The notes under the pieces are model-generated. The model was not told the origin of the DNA. It saw only the letters and a program-made list of their open reading frames with translations, and ran no database searches. This document shows, in pieces, positions 1 to 9,889 of a stretch of 64,000 bases of DNA. Source of the DNA: Syngnathus acus (lineage: Eukaryota; Chordata; Actinopteri; Syngnathiformes; Syngnathidae). A program made the translations under genes and the position numbers. The DNA is taken from the NCBI RefSeq assembly GCF_901709675.1, contig NC_051090.1, forward strand, positions 9,502,842 through 9,566,841, in the 5' to 3' direction. Numbering within the stretch: position 1 is the stretch's first letter; each line of letters starts with the position of its first letter.

Positions 1-24
1 AAGCTGGGCACTCACCGCCTTCAA
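1..24 (-). CDS. brdt: brdt coding exon 8, partial (residues 419-426)
   Basis: After a TAG acceptor at 27-25 the bases read LKAVSAQL in phase 0. This is the BET motif that follows LEEK (BRD4 has QLKAVHEQL). The exon is cut by the left window edge. Confidence 0.7.
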
Positions 25-2706
25 CTACACGCCAGAATGAAGAATGAGGAATTATCTCATTTGCGCATTCTCTGCTCCCTAGTCACTGTGGAAGGAATTT
101 TAAATGATGGCGGGTAGATCACGGATATCCGACAGACCTTCTCCTCCAAGTTGGCCAGTTGCGCGGCGACCTCCTCTGATGAACTCTCCGTGTTGGAGGA
201 GCTCTCACTCTCGGAGGATGAGGAGGAACGGGCCGAGATGGAGCGGCTTCCAACGCACTCGCCTTTGGGCTTATCGAGGCGACGAGGCGCCGCCACGCAG
301 CATCCCGCCAGCTCCTGTGGAACCTTAGCGTAACGTGCCTCAAAAACCTCCTGGTTTGTGACAAGAGGACACCTTTAAGTAACGAGTAAACACAAAGTTT
401 CTTTACATGGTATACACTTTCATGCGAAATCAAATTTTATCTGATCAACTGATGGAACAATTGAGAAGAAAATAAATTAGTGACATTAACCATCAACCAT
501 TCTGGTGTTCCAGTAGGCCTGTCTTGACATTTTTTTGTGTACACGCACGTCTACCTGCAGCTTCCTGGCCATGTAGACGACCTCATGTGCAGGAGGGTTG
601 TACTTGAAGCAGTTGGAGAACATCAGCCTGATGTCAGCAGCAAACTCCTTCGCAGCTGTGTACTCTCGCTGCTCCATCTTTTTCTGGATTTAGACAAAAT
701 TGAAATCCTGCATTTAGAACTTGACCATAAATATAAACTCTAAGATTGTTTGAAACCCAATCCATGTAGTATTTGAAAGGCTCACCTGAAAGCCTAAAAC
801 TTGCCTTGATGGTGCCCAGGTCCATGGGCTGTTTGATAATGTCGTGGTAGTCGTGCAGTGCCAGGCCCACGGTGTCCACGGGTGTGTAGAAGGGCCATGC
901 GTAGGCGTAGTGCCTCTTAGAGAACATCTCCTTCAAGATGACGTCGCAGTGCCGCAGGGGCTCGGACAGTTTTGGCTGCACGTTTTCCAGGGTGGTGAGG
1001 TCTTTCTTTGGCACCTTTATGGGCCGCCCGCTGCCCGTCCTCACAGACGGCATGCAGGACACCGGCGGCTCACTGACGCTGCTTGTTACCGCTGAAGGGA
1101 CAGGGTCGAGTTTTCTCTTGTTAACTGTGTTGATCTGAACGGTGGAAAGAGGAAAAAATAAACATGAAAATTATTTGAATTAAAACTAGGCGAGTAAGAC
1201 TATTCCAAATTGATCAATTGCTTGTGGCAGCCCTATTGGTGTGGAATTTAAATGTGCCACTTCTCTACTTACACTTTCATCCATCTGCGCTGGAACTGCG
1301 TCAGGTGACTCCAGGAGAGGTGCATCTGGCGGGATGACCATCGCCGTCTGCTGGAGGACCACTTTTGACACAACCGCTCTTGGCTTCAACGAACCTGCTG
1401 GACAATAAGCAGCGCCAATACGTTATCACAAGATTTTCATCTTGTTGCGTTCTGCGCCTTTATCTCTGCAGACGTTGCCTCGCATCAAATTATTTTATGG
1501 TCGCATGCCGTGTTGCTGCGTAAAAGCACGCAACAAACCTTGCAGGGTTCTATGTCAAAGTCTTGAGTCTGTGTCCCCCACGTGAAAGAGACCCAGAGTA
1601 AATTGTCTGTCTCGTAATTTACCAGCATTGCTTTTCTTTCCTTTGCTTGCTTCTTTTGTGGCGTCTTGCAGGACTTCACATTCGTCTGTTGGCATTTTAG
1701 CGACTTCAAGCAGAAAAAGCTTTTCCAGCGTCTGGGCCATGAAAACAATGTCATCTTCGGGCTGAGGACGGGAATACATGGACACTAACAATCAAGACCA
1801 AACATAGTCAATCCGGTAAAATATTCACAACTTCATTTTAATCCTCAAAAATCTGCAAACACCCAAATGATGACAAGGTTAAAAAACAGATGTTTCTGCA
1901 AATTTAGTTAGAAATAAAATCCTTTTACGTCATGCTCTGTTTGTGCACTGAAAAGCAGTTGCCAACAGTGTGACCTTATTAAGGTGTGCGCCTTTCCAAA
2001 TCATGTTCCATCAACTGAATTTACTACAGATAGACTCAAATGAGTTGATTAGGGTTTTTTTTTTTTTTAAACTTGAAAATATGTATAAATATTGCTTGGT
2101 TACTACTTTGAGGACTTTCTTGGGATTGGGCAGCAATGTAACCGCTGCAATAAATGAAGGATTACTGTGTTTTGACAACCAGTTTGTGGTTAAGAAATAA
2201 AAATGAATGAATAATAGATTCCAGTTTTATGGGGTAGGTCAGTTACATTTTTTTTTTTACTCTTTTAGGTGTGTGGTAGTAACACTTTCTCACCTTGTTG
2301 TACATATAGCAGTTAGTGAACATGGTGTTAAAATCTTGGATGCACTCCATCGCTTTCCAGTAATACTTGTTCTGAAGTCGCTTCTTTATGGTGCCCATAT
2401 CTATTGGATTCTTGATAATTGTGTAATAATCCTGGAGATGAAACAGCAAGAGGGGAGAGCATGTCAGCGCAACTTGACAAACGGGAACTTGGAGGAAGAA
2501 AGTCGCAATGAGGTCCAACTCACAGGGAGATGCAGCTCTATGGCATCTACGGGCTGGCGGAAGGGCCACGAGAACTGGTGTCGCCACAAAGCTTTGACCA
2601 CCGTCTTCTCCAGGTACTGCAGCTGGTTGGTAGTGCGTCCTGGTCGCTTTGGGTTGACCACCTCAGGCGGAGGCGGGTTGCCGGGACAGACTTCCACACC
2701 AGACAT
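1..2706 (-). CDS. brdt: brdt, BET-family double-bromodomain protein (5' part; gene continues beyond the left edge)
   Basis: Testis-type BET protein that binds acetyl-lysine on histone tails in the nucleus. Exons joined on the minus strand: 2706-2524, 2431-2294, 1761-1623, 1394-1273, 1134-805, 683-555, 350-138, 24-1, all in phase, giving residues 1-426. Bromodomain 1 spans about residues 25-135, with the WPF shelf at 47-49 and the acetyl-lysine asparagine at N106 (CYMYNK). A basic NKRK stretch (about 199-202) matches the BRDT nuclear signal region. Bromodomain 2 spans about 240-355, with WPF at 274-276 and Asn333 (FKYNPP). A serine/glutamate-rich acidic run follows, then the start of the BET leucine motif (LEEK joined to LKAVSAQL). 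The ATG at 2706 is preceded by in-frame stops; 2718 is only a TTG. The ET domain and C-terminal motif lie outside the window. Assignment to brdt over brd2/3/4 rests on bromodomain wording ([25 protein letters not shown]) and on tgfbr3 next door. BET family is certain; the paralogue call is about 85%. Confidence 0.9.
138..350 (-). CDS. brdt: brdt coding exon 7 (residues 348-418, end of bromodomain 2 and acidic serine region)
   Basis: Starts [13 protein letters not shown], the final bromodomain 2 helix, then a serine/glutamate run matching the BET acidic N-terminal phosphorylation-site region, and ends [11 protein letters not shown]. The donor GTCTGT is weak, but the phase-0 join to the next exon restores the conserved BET leucine-rich motif. 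Confidence 0.85.
555..683 (-). CDS. brdt: brdt coding exon 6 (residues 305-347, core of bromodomain 2)
   Basis: Encodes [19 protein letters not shown] with the conserved Asn333, then [14 protein letters not shown] acceptor and GTAGAC donor, phase 0, 43 codons. Confidence 0.94.
805..1134 (-). CDS. brdt: brdt coding exon 5 (residues 195-304, start of bromodomain 2)
   Basis: Carries the NKRK basic patch, [30 protein letters not shown], the second WPF shelf (274-276) and PMDLGTIK. 110 codons, phase 0. The exon ends at AAG followed by GCAAGT, a non-canonical GC donor; the joined protein reads [13 protein letters not shown], which matches the family without a gap. Confidence 0.9.
1273..1394 (-). 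CDS. brdt: brdt coding exon 4 (residues 154-194, inter-bromodomain linker)
   Basis: Poorly conserved linker between the bromodomains. The phase-1 entry and phase-0 exit (GTAAGT donor) fit both neighbours. Two acceptors three bases apart (exon start 1394 or 1397) would add or drop one alanine. Confidence 0.75.
1623..1761 (-). CDS. brdt: brdt coding exon 3 (residues 108-153, end of bromodomain 1)
   Basis: Encodes [16 protein letters not shown], the last helix of bromodomain 1, followed by a polar linker. Acceptor CAG; donor GTAAAT after one base of the next codon (phase 1). Confidence 0.9.
2294..2431 (-). CDS. brdt: brdt coding exon 2 (residues 62-107, bromodomain 1)
   Basis: Begins with the DYYTIIKNP motif and ends at CYMYNK, which carries the conserved acetyl-lysine-contacting Asn106. 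It has a CAG acceptor and a GTGAGA donor; phase is 0 on both sides and it encodes 46 codons. Confidence 0.95.
2524..2706 (-). CDS. brdt: brdt coding exon 1 (residues 1-61)
   Basis: Holds the start codon and the first helix and ZA-loop start of bromodomain 1 ([12 protein letters not shown], then FSWPF). The NPPPPE motif before the domain is shared with other BET proteins. It ends on a GTGAGT donor in phase 0. The transcribed exon probably begins at 2749, after a CAG acceptor; TAA-TGA in frame upstream of the ATG supports the start. Confidence 0.93.
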
Positions 2707-3268
2707 GGTGCTGGCCAAAGGTCATTAAAAGGTCTTGCATGCACCTCCGCTGCGATGAGGCGGTCACATCACATGCACAACTGGAATGAGAAGTTCAGTC
2801 TTTAACAACCACGCGATTGCTGGATGGTAGAAGAAGGCAGATGCTTGAGGAAAATTAGCCCCCTAGGCATTCTTCCTTCTCATGTCGCTGGCTTATGTGA
2901 AAGGTTTTTATGTTGATGAACTGGACCAATTTATTATCATCTTACACACAAAGCAAATGATATAATTAAGAGTATTATTTTGTAATCTAAAGACTTTTGA
3001 AGTGACTTAATGGACATTAAATTAAAAAGGACCATAAACCATTTGAAAATATGACACTATTTGTTAATACGACGAGATTTTAGTTTGACATGTTGAATAT
3101 TTTGAACCCTTTAAATTTTAATGGACTGAATGATTCAGAATAGAATGAGTCAATTTTACACACATTTAATACAAGTTATTAATAAAACTTGACCGATTGA
3201 TTAGCTGCTAGCTCGTAGGCCAAAATCGTTGAGGGAAAGCCGCATCCACTCGCCCCTTTGACATTTAC

Positions 3269-3437
3269 CTTTAGTTCCGATACCACTCCATCCAATGTCT
3301 TTATTTAGCCATACAATCGGAAAATCTGTGCGAAATGTTGACTTCAAACTTGAGCCCTTGGCCTCAAAACCGCGCCATGACTTTATTGTCGCCTTAGCTA
3401 CGTCAGCCTTCCGTTTGTGACAATTTCCACAACACGT
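3269..3437 (-). other. brdt: Probable brdt 5'UTR exon 2
   Basis: On the minus strand a long pyrimidine tract and CAG precede 3437, and AAAG/GTAAAT closes the segment at 3269. It carries short upstream ATGs that soon reach stops, so it reads as untranslated. Inference from splice signals only. Confidence 0.5.
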
Positions 3438-3723
3438 CTGCGAAGAAAAAAAAAACAATAACGCTACCAGGTTGACTTGCTACTAGATTTATTTCACCGT
3501 TTAATGTGCACAATATACGTTACTTTTTGTGTATTTATCTAACACCTGTGGAAGCGGGTGACTATCACTCACCTCTGGTTGATGCAAATGAAAGCTGGCA
3601 ATTAGAGGTGGACGGCTTCGTTGAGGGCGCACTACGATTTTTTTTTTTTTTTTTTGTAATGTAGACTTTCACCAAGGTAAACAAGTGTAAATGAAAAGTT
3701 CTCAAAATCTGAGTCAAGCTTAC

Positions 3724-3768
3724 CGAGCCCGCGTTGACTTTACACGTCACGGGACTCCTCTCGGTTGG
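3724..3768 (-). other. brdt: Probable brdt first (noncoding) exon
   Basis: Ends in a strong donor (GTAAGC, intron from 3723) and lies about 30 bp downstream of a TATA motif. The right-hand boundary is an estimate of the transcription start. Confidence 0.45.
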
Positions 3769-3800
3769 CCGCTGAACTCAGGAAACGGTCACGATTTATA
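3744..3800 (-). promoter_or_regulatory. brdt: Probable brdt core promoter: TATA motif and CRE-like half site
   Basis: TATAAAT lies on the minus strand at 3800-3794, and GTGACGT, a CRE-like half site, lies at 3750-3744 around the expected start. CRE-type sites are common in germ-cell promoters responding to CREM; that link is inference. Confidence 0.4.
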
Positions 3801-4866
3801 GGCTGCCACTTCTGGCTATACGACTAATTGGTCCAAATTGTACACCACGCGTCTGCTACTTTACTCTTCAGCATCCGAATTTAATGTTATGAAGCAAAAC
3901 TAAAAACAATTCGAAGCCACTGTGTCACGCACTACTTTTAACATAGCAATAGGATGAAACGTTGAAATGCATTTGTTGGAAACAGTTTAAGAATAGAGTG
4001 GTACATTGGAGAGCCAGACATCTGGAGAGGCTGTCACTCTTGGCACGTGAAAGTACAAAAGCGGGTAGAAGGCTGAAGGCTCGAAGGCGGAGTTCCGACG
4101 GTGTTTGACCGAATCATACGGGAGGTGTCACGGGCCACGTCTACAAGCTGTCAAATTACTGCAAACTCGAGCGAGCAACGAGCCAGGCCGGGGCGACACG
4201 CATGCCACAATGGAAAAACTCGCAAATGTATGATTTTACATAAACCAATAAATAATTCAATAACGGTACACCAACTTGTAAAGAAAAAAAAAGAAAAAAA
4301 AAACACGTGCACGAGCTTTGCATTCCACCAGACATTGAACTACACACGTGTTCACTTCCGACCAAGAAACGCACGAAAATGAGCCCACGGTACTATCGCG
4401 GCCAAAATACCGCTTGATGAAGAAGAAAAAAAAAAAAAAAAAATACTGACCTGTTGATTCTTTTTTTTAAGCAGGTCTCTAAACTTTTGAACCGCGCCAT
4501 TCTTGACGTAAACAAAGATGGCGTCTCCTTGTGACGCAATCAAAACTTGACCCCAACCAACATGGCTGTTTCTACGTATCACCCGAATCCGATTTATTCA
4601 TATTATATCACATTTAAAGCACTACTGACGTTTACAGTGCCAACAAATGACTGAAACTCACAATGATGTTCAACTTGTTTCTGCGGACGTTTTGCTGTTG
4701 TGTTTGTATAACGATTAATTACGATACGTAACATCATATCAAGTATCAACTCAACTAGCTAACGTGGCTAAAACTAGTTAGCCCTTTCTCGTGGCTTGAG
4801 TAGAACATGCTTACTAAAAACTAATCAAGTCCCAACATTCTTAATGGCTAGACCGTACCGTTAGCA
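3801..4866. other. brdt upstream intergenic DNA
   Basis: No ORF or splice pattern suggests an exon. It holds short A-rich runs near 4280 and 4425 and a ZFY/YY1-like AAGATGGCG on the plus strand near 4515. Nothing else recognised. Confidence 0.4.
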
Positions 4867-5218
4867 CAGTGGTTCCCAAAGTGGGCGGTACCGCGGGGGC
4901 GGTACCGCCCCCCTGGGGGCGGTGGAAAGATCTGGGGGGGCGGTGAGGAAGAAAGGGGCGGTAGGGGGGCGGCAGTCGATTTGTACACAACACGCCGCTC
5001 TGGCCCAGTCAGATCCGACAGCATAGACTACAAAAGCAAAAGCTCAGGTTTGTAATTTCAAGCTTGTAATGTTCAGAATTTTATCTTATAATAAAAACCG
5101 CATTCTGGCGGTCAACATCATCTTGAGTTCAAGTCAACATGAAATTGGGGACTCGCCAGCTAGGAATTCACTGGGAAGCCAAAGGGGGCGCCAGCCTGCA
5201 AAAGTTTGGGAACCACTG
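4867..5218. mobile_element. hAT-like nonautonomous MITE (352 bp) with 8-bp target duplication
   Basis: The ends are inverted copies of CAGTGGTTCCCAAA. The element is flanked on both sides by CGTTAGCA (4859-4866 and 5219-5226), a perfect 8-bp duplication typical of hAT transposition. The interior is G-rich at the left and has no coding capacity, so it would need a transposase in trans. The intact duplication suggests a fairly recent insertion. Confidence 0.85.
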
Positions 5219-5334
5219 CGTTAGCATAACCGCGATTAGCATATAAATGTCCCCTCTCTATGACGTCACACCATGCGTCTATAGTTTTAAAAAAATACTT
5301 TAAATTAGCAAACTGGCAGTTTTTTAAAAATATT

Positions 5335-5690
5335 CAAACATGTATTTAACCATTGCACATATCAACAACTACAGATAAAAACAAAATAACGCAACATGAT
5401 ACTGAAAAGTCAAATTTACTATTATGAAAAACCCCATATCTAACATCAGATACTAAGAGTAACACACAGTAAAGCTTTTGAATAAGCCCCATGTTGAAGG
5501 TCAAGCCAAAACCTTTGCTCAGACTCACACCAAAAGAAAAAGTGGTCTAAATCTTCAATTTCACTTTCACAAAAAACACAGTTCCCTACATCCATTTTAA
5601 ATTTCGTTTTCATCATATTTTTAGTTGGGTAAATATCATTGATAATTTTAAATTGAAGTGCCTTCGTTTTTGCTGGGACCCGGAAATGTC
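5335..5690 (-). mobile_element. L1-like LINE fragment, 3' end of ORF2 (zf-RVT region), degenerate
   Basis: Minus-strand translation from about 5665 to 5537 reads KALQFKIINDIYPTKNMMK, then NCVFCESEIEDLDHFFF, the cysteine-containing segment after the reverse transcriptase of fish L1-type LINEs. A one-base deletion shifts the frame just before the expected WCESEQRFWLDL. No RT or endonuclease domain is left. Confidence 0.65.
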
Positions 5691-6103
5691 AAATACTTGC
5701 ATCTAATCGAGTGGACTGTCTAATTTGGCCATAGTCTGCTCTTTTGTGTGCAGAAGTCACAATAAGTCAGTATGTCCACAAGATGGTGGCATTGTGGTTG
5801 CGCAGATTTTGACAAGAGACAAAAGAAATAAGCCATTTCAGGCAGTGTTTCTGCGATAGTTTTATTAAATATATAGTTTTAAAATAAAATGTAGGAACCA
5901 ATTTTACTCCAGATACAATTAAATTATGTCATAGGAAAACTATTATTTCCACAAGTGCTTGGTAATCTCAATGCTGTTGGGACGCAAAATGTCATCCAAT
6001 TCTGGAATGACCCACAGACTGCCTGATAAATAAACACTTACACCAAAAATATAGTTAATAAAGGTCATTGATAGTTCCACAGCATAAGAATATTTAAGTG
6101 AGG
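5691..6103. other. Intergenic, nothing recognised
   Basis: AT-rich sequence between the LINE remnant and the first SINE. I see no gene, RNA or clear repeat boundary. Confidence 0.4.
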
Positions 6104-6114
6104 TGGTTCCAGTC

Positions 6115-6474
6115 ACAGGGAGGCTTGGTGACGCACTGGTTAGCACGTCCGCCTCACAGTTAGGAGGGTGCGGTTCGATTCCACCTCCCTGTGTGGAGTT
6201 TGCATGTTCTCCCCGTGCCCATGTGGGTTTTCTCCGGGCACTCCGGTGTCCTCCAACATCCCAAAAATATGCTTGGTAGGCTGAGTGAGCACTCTAAATT
6301 GCCCATAGGTGTGAGTGAGTGAGTGAGTGAGTGCGGATGGATATTCGTCTCTGTGTGCTCTGCGATTGGCTGGCAAACGGTTCAGGGTGTCCCTACTGCC
6401 CTATGCCCCTCCTGGGATAGGTTCCAGCACGGCTGCGACCCCCGTGGGGACAAGCGGCACAGAAGATGGATGGA
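6115..6474 (+). mobile_element. tRNA-derived fish SINE, full length, with 11-bp target duplication
   Basis: A box A-like TGACGCACTGG (6129-6139) and a perfect box B GGTTCGATTCC (6172-6182) mark a tRNA-derived head. The body includes the fish-wide GTTTGCATGTTCTCCCCGTG and ATTGGCTGGCAA motifs and ends in ATGGATGG repeats. TGGTTCCAGTC occurs immediately before (6104-6114) and after (6475-6485). A GTGA tetranucleotide run lies inside. Confidence 0.8.
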
Positions 6475-6485
6475 TGGTTCCAGTC

Positions 6486-8040
6486 GCTAAAAGTTAGCAC
6501 CAGAATGCCAGTAGTCATCATACAAAGGCACATATGTAAAATGGAGTTGAGTAATGAGGGCCACATGCGGTTATTGAACGAGACACTTCTACGAGGCTTC
6601 CATCTGAAGAGTCCGGTGACGAGGGAAGCGAGGAGGGTGTGGAGGTGGATTTGCGGCTTGGGAGGTGGGGTGGGGGGGATACATCTGGATCATACATTAG
6701 CCAGCAGACCCAAACAAAATGGAGTCAAACATGTCTGTCTTGTGTCAACTGGTCTGGAAAATATCGTGGTCGTGGCGGCTAGCAAGGTCACCACACGTTC
6801 TGTTCTGTGTTCTGTCCTCCAATTATTATTATAGCAGCTAATTGTTTGGCTAACTTTCTTTAAAATGGTAAAAATTGTCACATTTGGTCAACGTCACGTT
6901 AATGAGTTTGATTGCTTAAAAATTTAATGCTATAATTAAATTTACACAATGGTGAGATGTGAAACGTCACATTTTTGGTCAGTGGCAGCAATACTTGCTA
7001 TTTTTGTCCAATTTTTGTTATTTCCATGGGTCCTACATGTTCATATAGATGTTGTCTTATGTCTACCAAAATAGAATTTTGTGTACAGATTGACAATGGT
7101 AAATTGTGGAAATCGGAGTTTTGGCATGGGCGAAGTACAGCGACAAAATTAGCCATTCATTTTGGCCATTTCCTAGAGTCCATAAAAATTTACTTATCCC
7201 AGAGATTTTGTCGCATTGCTACCAAATTTGTTTCTTGTGTTCAAATATACAATTATATTGGAAAGATTTAGATTTCTTGCAATTGTGGATGGAGAATGCC
7301 ACAAAACTTTGGGGTCCTTTTGTCAATTTCCAAGGGTTTTTCAAAGACAAATTTGCTCATGCGTCTACTCCAAACACGAGTGAAAGGTGCAGAAGAAACC
7401 ATTGGAGGGCAGTTCAGGTATTCTTAAAAGGGGAAACGTGTCTGTTTTTTAAATGGAAAGACAAGCATGAAAGTGGGTTGTGGTCGCCTTGGCGACGGTG
7501 TTGAGAGGCTCAGCGGTGCCCCTCAGGGAGAAGGGGTGAGGATGAGGTGAAGAGTGGGACAACTTGACTTAAAAACAAACAAAAAAATGAAACTCTGATG
7601 TTTTCCCCTTGTCGGCGCACGAGCAGAATGTGGAAAAACCATCCCGGCGTTGTTGTTGTCCTTGACAACGGGAAACCATTAGGACCATTTGTGCTCATTG
7701 GGCTCGTTTTTTGGAGTTCATTCTGCTGCCAGATGTGAGCAAACGGCGTCCTTGTCGGCATGATGAGCAAAGCAGAGTTTTCCAGTAGCTTTACTTCGTG
7801 TAGATAACATCCAGAGTAGAAAGCAGACTCAACCGCTAGCATATGTTTATAGTTTATGACAAGCATCTTGTAAAAATGGCAAAGTTCCTTTTATAGTGAA
7901 AAAGAGAGTTGCACAAAAAAACTCTGAAAAAATGTGTAGTGCATGCCAGGCCAGTAGGTGGTGCTACAGCGAGCTAATAAGGGTTTAACATCGCAGTTTG
8001 CGAGGAAAATTTTGCATTTGTGCCTCATACTGCAAAGCAT
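6486..8040. other. Intergenic between the two SINE copies
   Basis: No gene supported. A stretch near 7158-7212 resembles one near 38408-38474 and is probably an old dispersed repeat. Confidence 0.4.
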
Positions 8041-8393
8041 CCGTCCATCCATTATCCCTGCTTGTCCCCACAGGGGTCGCGGGCGTGCTGGAGCCTATCC
8101 CAGCAGTCATCGGGCAGTAGGCGGGGGACACCCTGAACTGCTTGCCAGCCAATTGCAGGGCACACAGAGACGAACAATCATTCGCACTCGCGCCTTGGGA
8201 CAATTTGGAGGGCCCAATCGGCCTACCAAGCATGTTTTTGGGATATGGTAGGAAACCGGAGAGCCCGGAGAAAACCCACACGGGCCCGGGGAGAACATGC
8301 AAACTCCACACAGGGAGGGCCGGAGGTGGAATCAAACCTGCACCCTCCTAACTGTGAGGCGGTCGTGCTATCCAGTGTACCACCGAGCCGCCG
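8041..8393 (-). mobile_element. Second copy of the tRNA-derived SINE, inverted
   Basis: Reverse complement of the same family: the ATGGATGG-type tail is at the left (8041), and the tRNA-like head, with a degenerate box B (GGTTTGATTCC on the minus strand), is at the right. I could not identify a target duplication, so this copy is probably older. Confidence 0.75.
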
Positions 8394-9840
8394 GAATCAA
8401 AGTTTGAACATGTACAAAATTTCAGTTTTGCTGGTGATATCAGCAAGAACCATCTGAAGAACAAAACCATGTTGCTCTATGCTTTTTTTTTTTTTCTTGA
8501 GCACAGTTTGGCTATTCTATTTGTTTTTAGCATGATTTTTTTTTTAGCATATATATAATGTAATTTAGCATTATTCCTGTTGTGTTTTTTGTACTCTGCA
8601 GCATAGCTTAGCCCAAGTGTTAGCTGTCATTCCAGTTGTGTTTTTCTGGAGTGCTCACCTTTCAATGTGTCCTTAGGCTATAAATCTCACATGTGTTTTT
8701 GTGGATGATGACGTTGCCTGATCAGCTGCTGCTTCCAGGCGACCAATCGGAGAGCGTTCTCTCGGATGGCGAGCCGACATCTGGATGCGTTTAGGAGGAG
8801 TGAGCTTGGCCTCTCGTATTTGGTTTGGTGCACTCTGCGGCTGGTGTGGAAAAACAAACCCTAATGAAGTCTTGGCCCGCTCCTGAGCCTCTCGCTGGCT
8901 GCAATGTCGTGATTTTCTTCATGTATTTTTGAGTGTGCATCAGTGGAAAAGTTGAACGTGCAACAATTAGCCATTTGGTGGGATTTGTTGACATGTTTTT
9001 GGAAGCCCCCCCATGTCATAATTTATAATATTTCCTTAAAACAACACCAACCTGACTTTTGTGCATTTTGCAATGTAAAATGGACAAATAATTAGCAACA
9101 GGAGGATCTCTCCGGATATTGTCATTATTTTTTGTTCCTGCAGAAGCTAAGAGTGTGAAAACTTTGACTTCTGTAACAGAAAGACAATAATTCATTATCA
9201 ATTTTGAAATGATTTCTAATTTATTTAGCTTGAATTAACCAACATGATACTGTATCATCAGAGAAAGTGTTAGGACGCTTCAAAAGTGTACAGTTGGTGA
9301 AAGTGATAACACTGCAATATATGGACATTTTATGACCATAAACAACCTGAAATGGGTCAGCAGAATTCCAGATTGTCAAAATGTGTTATTACCAAGCCCA
9401 GCATTGACAAGACGGAGCATGCAAGTTAGAGGGTGCCCCCCCTCAACAGCCCCCCATTTTGAAACCCAACCAGCTCCACATGGCCTGCAGCCTATTATGG
9501 GCTCGCAACAGTCCAAGCTCCAAAGACGTCATTTTAACAGCTCATTGTTCTCAACCGCAAACTCACCAACTCCCTAAGAATCCACAACCTCAAGATCTGC
9601 AGATCCCCCACCCGGTCCGTCCAAAACACCGCAATCATGTACGCAACATATTTTCACAATCACATCACAACAACATAAAAAGTACCCTTTTGATTTTTTA
9701 CTGCAAACTGAAAGTGGAAAAAACATGCATTTTCTTCCACCTCCTCCTAACAAGATTGCTTCTGATTGTTTTTTGGTGACTTTTTGTTTTGTTTAGCTAT
9801 TTTTATATTTTCTGTCCTGCTTTTTAAAATAAAGCCTTTA
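8394..9840. other. Intergenic downstream of tgfbr3
   Basis: No convincing gene. Plus-strand text from about 9330 runs into an AATAAA at 9828-9833, but it has no recognisable protein or splice pattern. Confidence 0.4.
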
Positions 9841-9842
9841 TT
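9828..9842. terminator. Bidirectional poly(A) signal palindrome
   Basis: AATAAAGCCTTTATT contains AATAAA on both strands. On the minus strand it is a second, distal poly(A) signal for tgfbr3. Confidence 0.45.
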
Positions 9843-9889
9843 CATTCATTGCACACACACACGTACTCGTATTAATTACTAAGACATTG

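Noticed and set aside
16-85. A 70-nt exon with CAG acceptor and GTGAGT donor left of brdt exon 7
   Set aside because: Every reading frame hits a stop codon; the TAG acceptor at 27-25 instead gives LKAVSAQL, the conserved continuation.
784-804. GT donor 19 nt beyond the GC donor in brdt
   Set aside because: It shifts the reading frame and breaks bromodomain 2.
2716-2718. Start of brdt four codons earlier
   Set aside because: The triplet is TTG, not ATG; the first in-frame ATG is at 2706, and in-frame stops lie just upstream.
9330-9850. Plus-strand gene ending at AATAAA 9828
   Set aside because: No protein similarity, no splice pattern and no promoter; the poly(A) hexamer is part of a palindrome better explained by tgfbr3.
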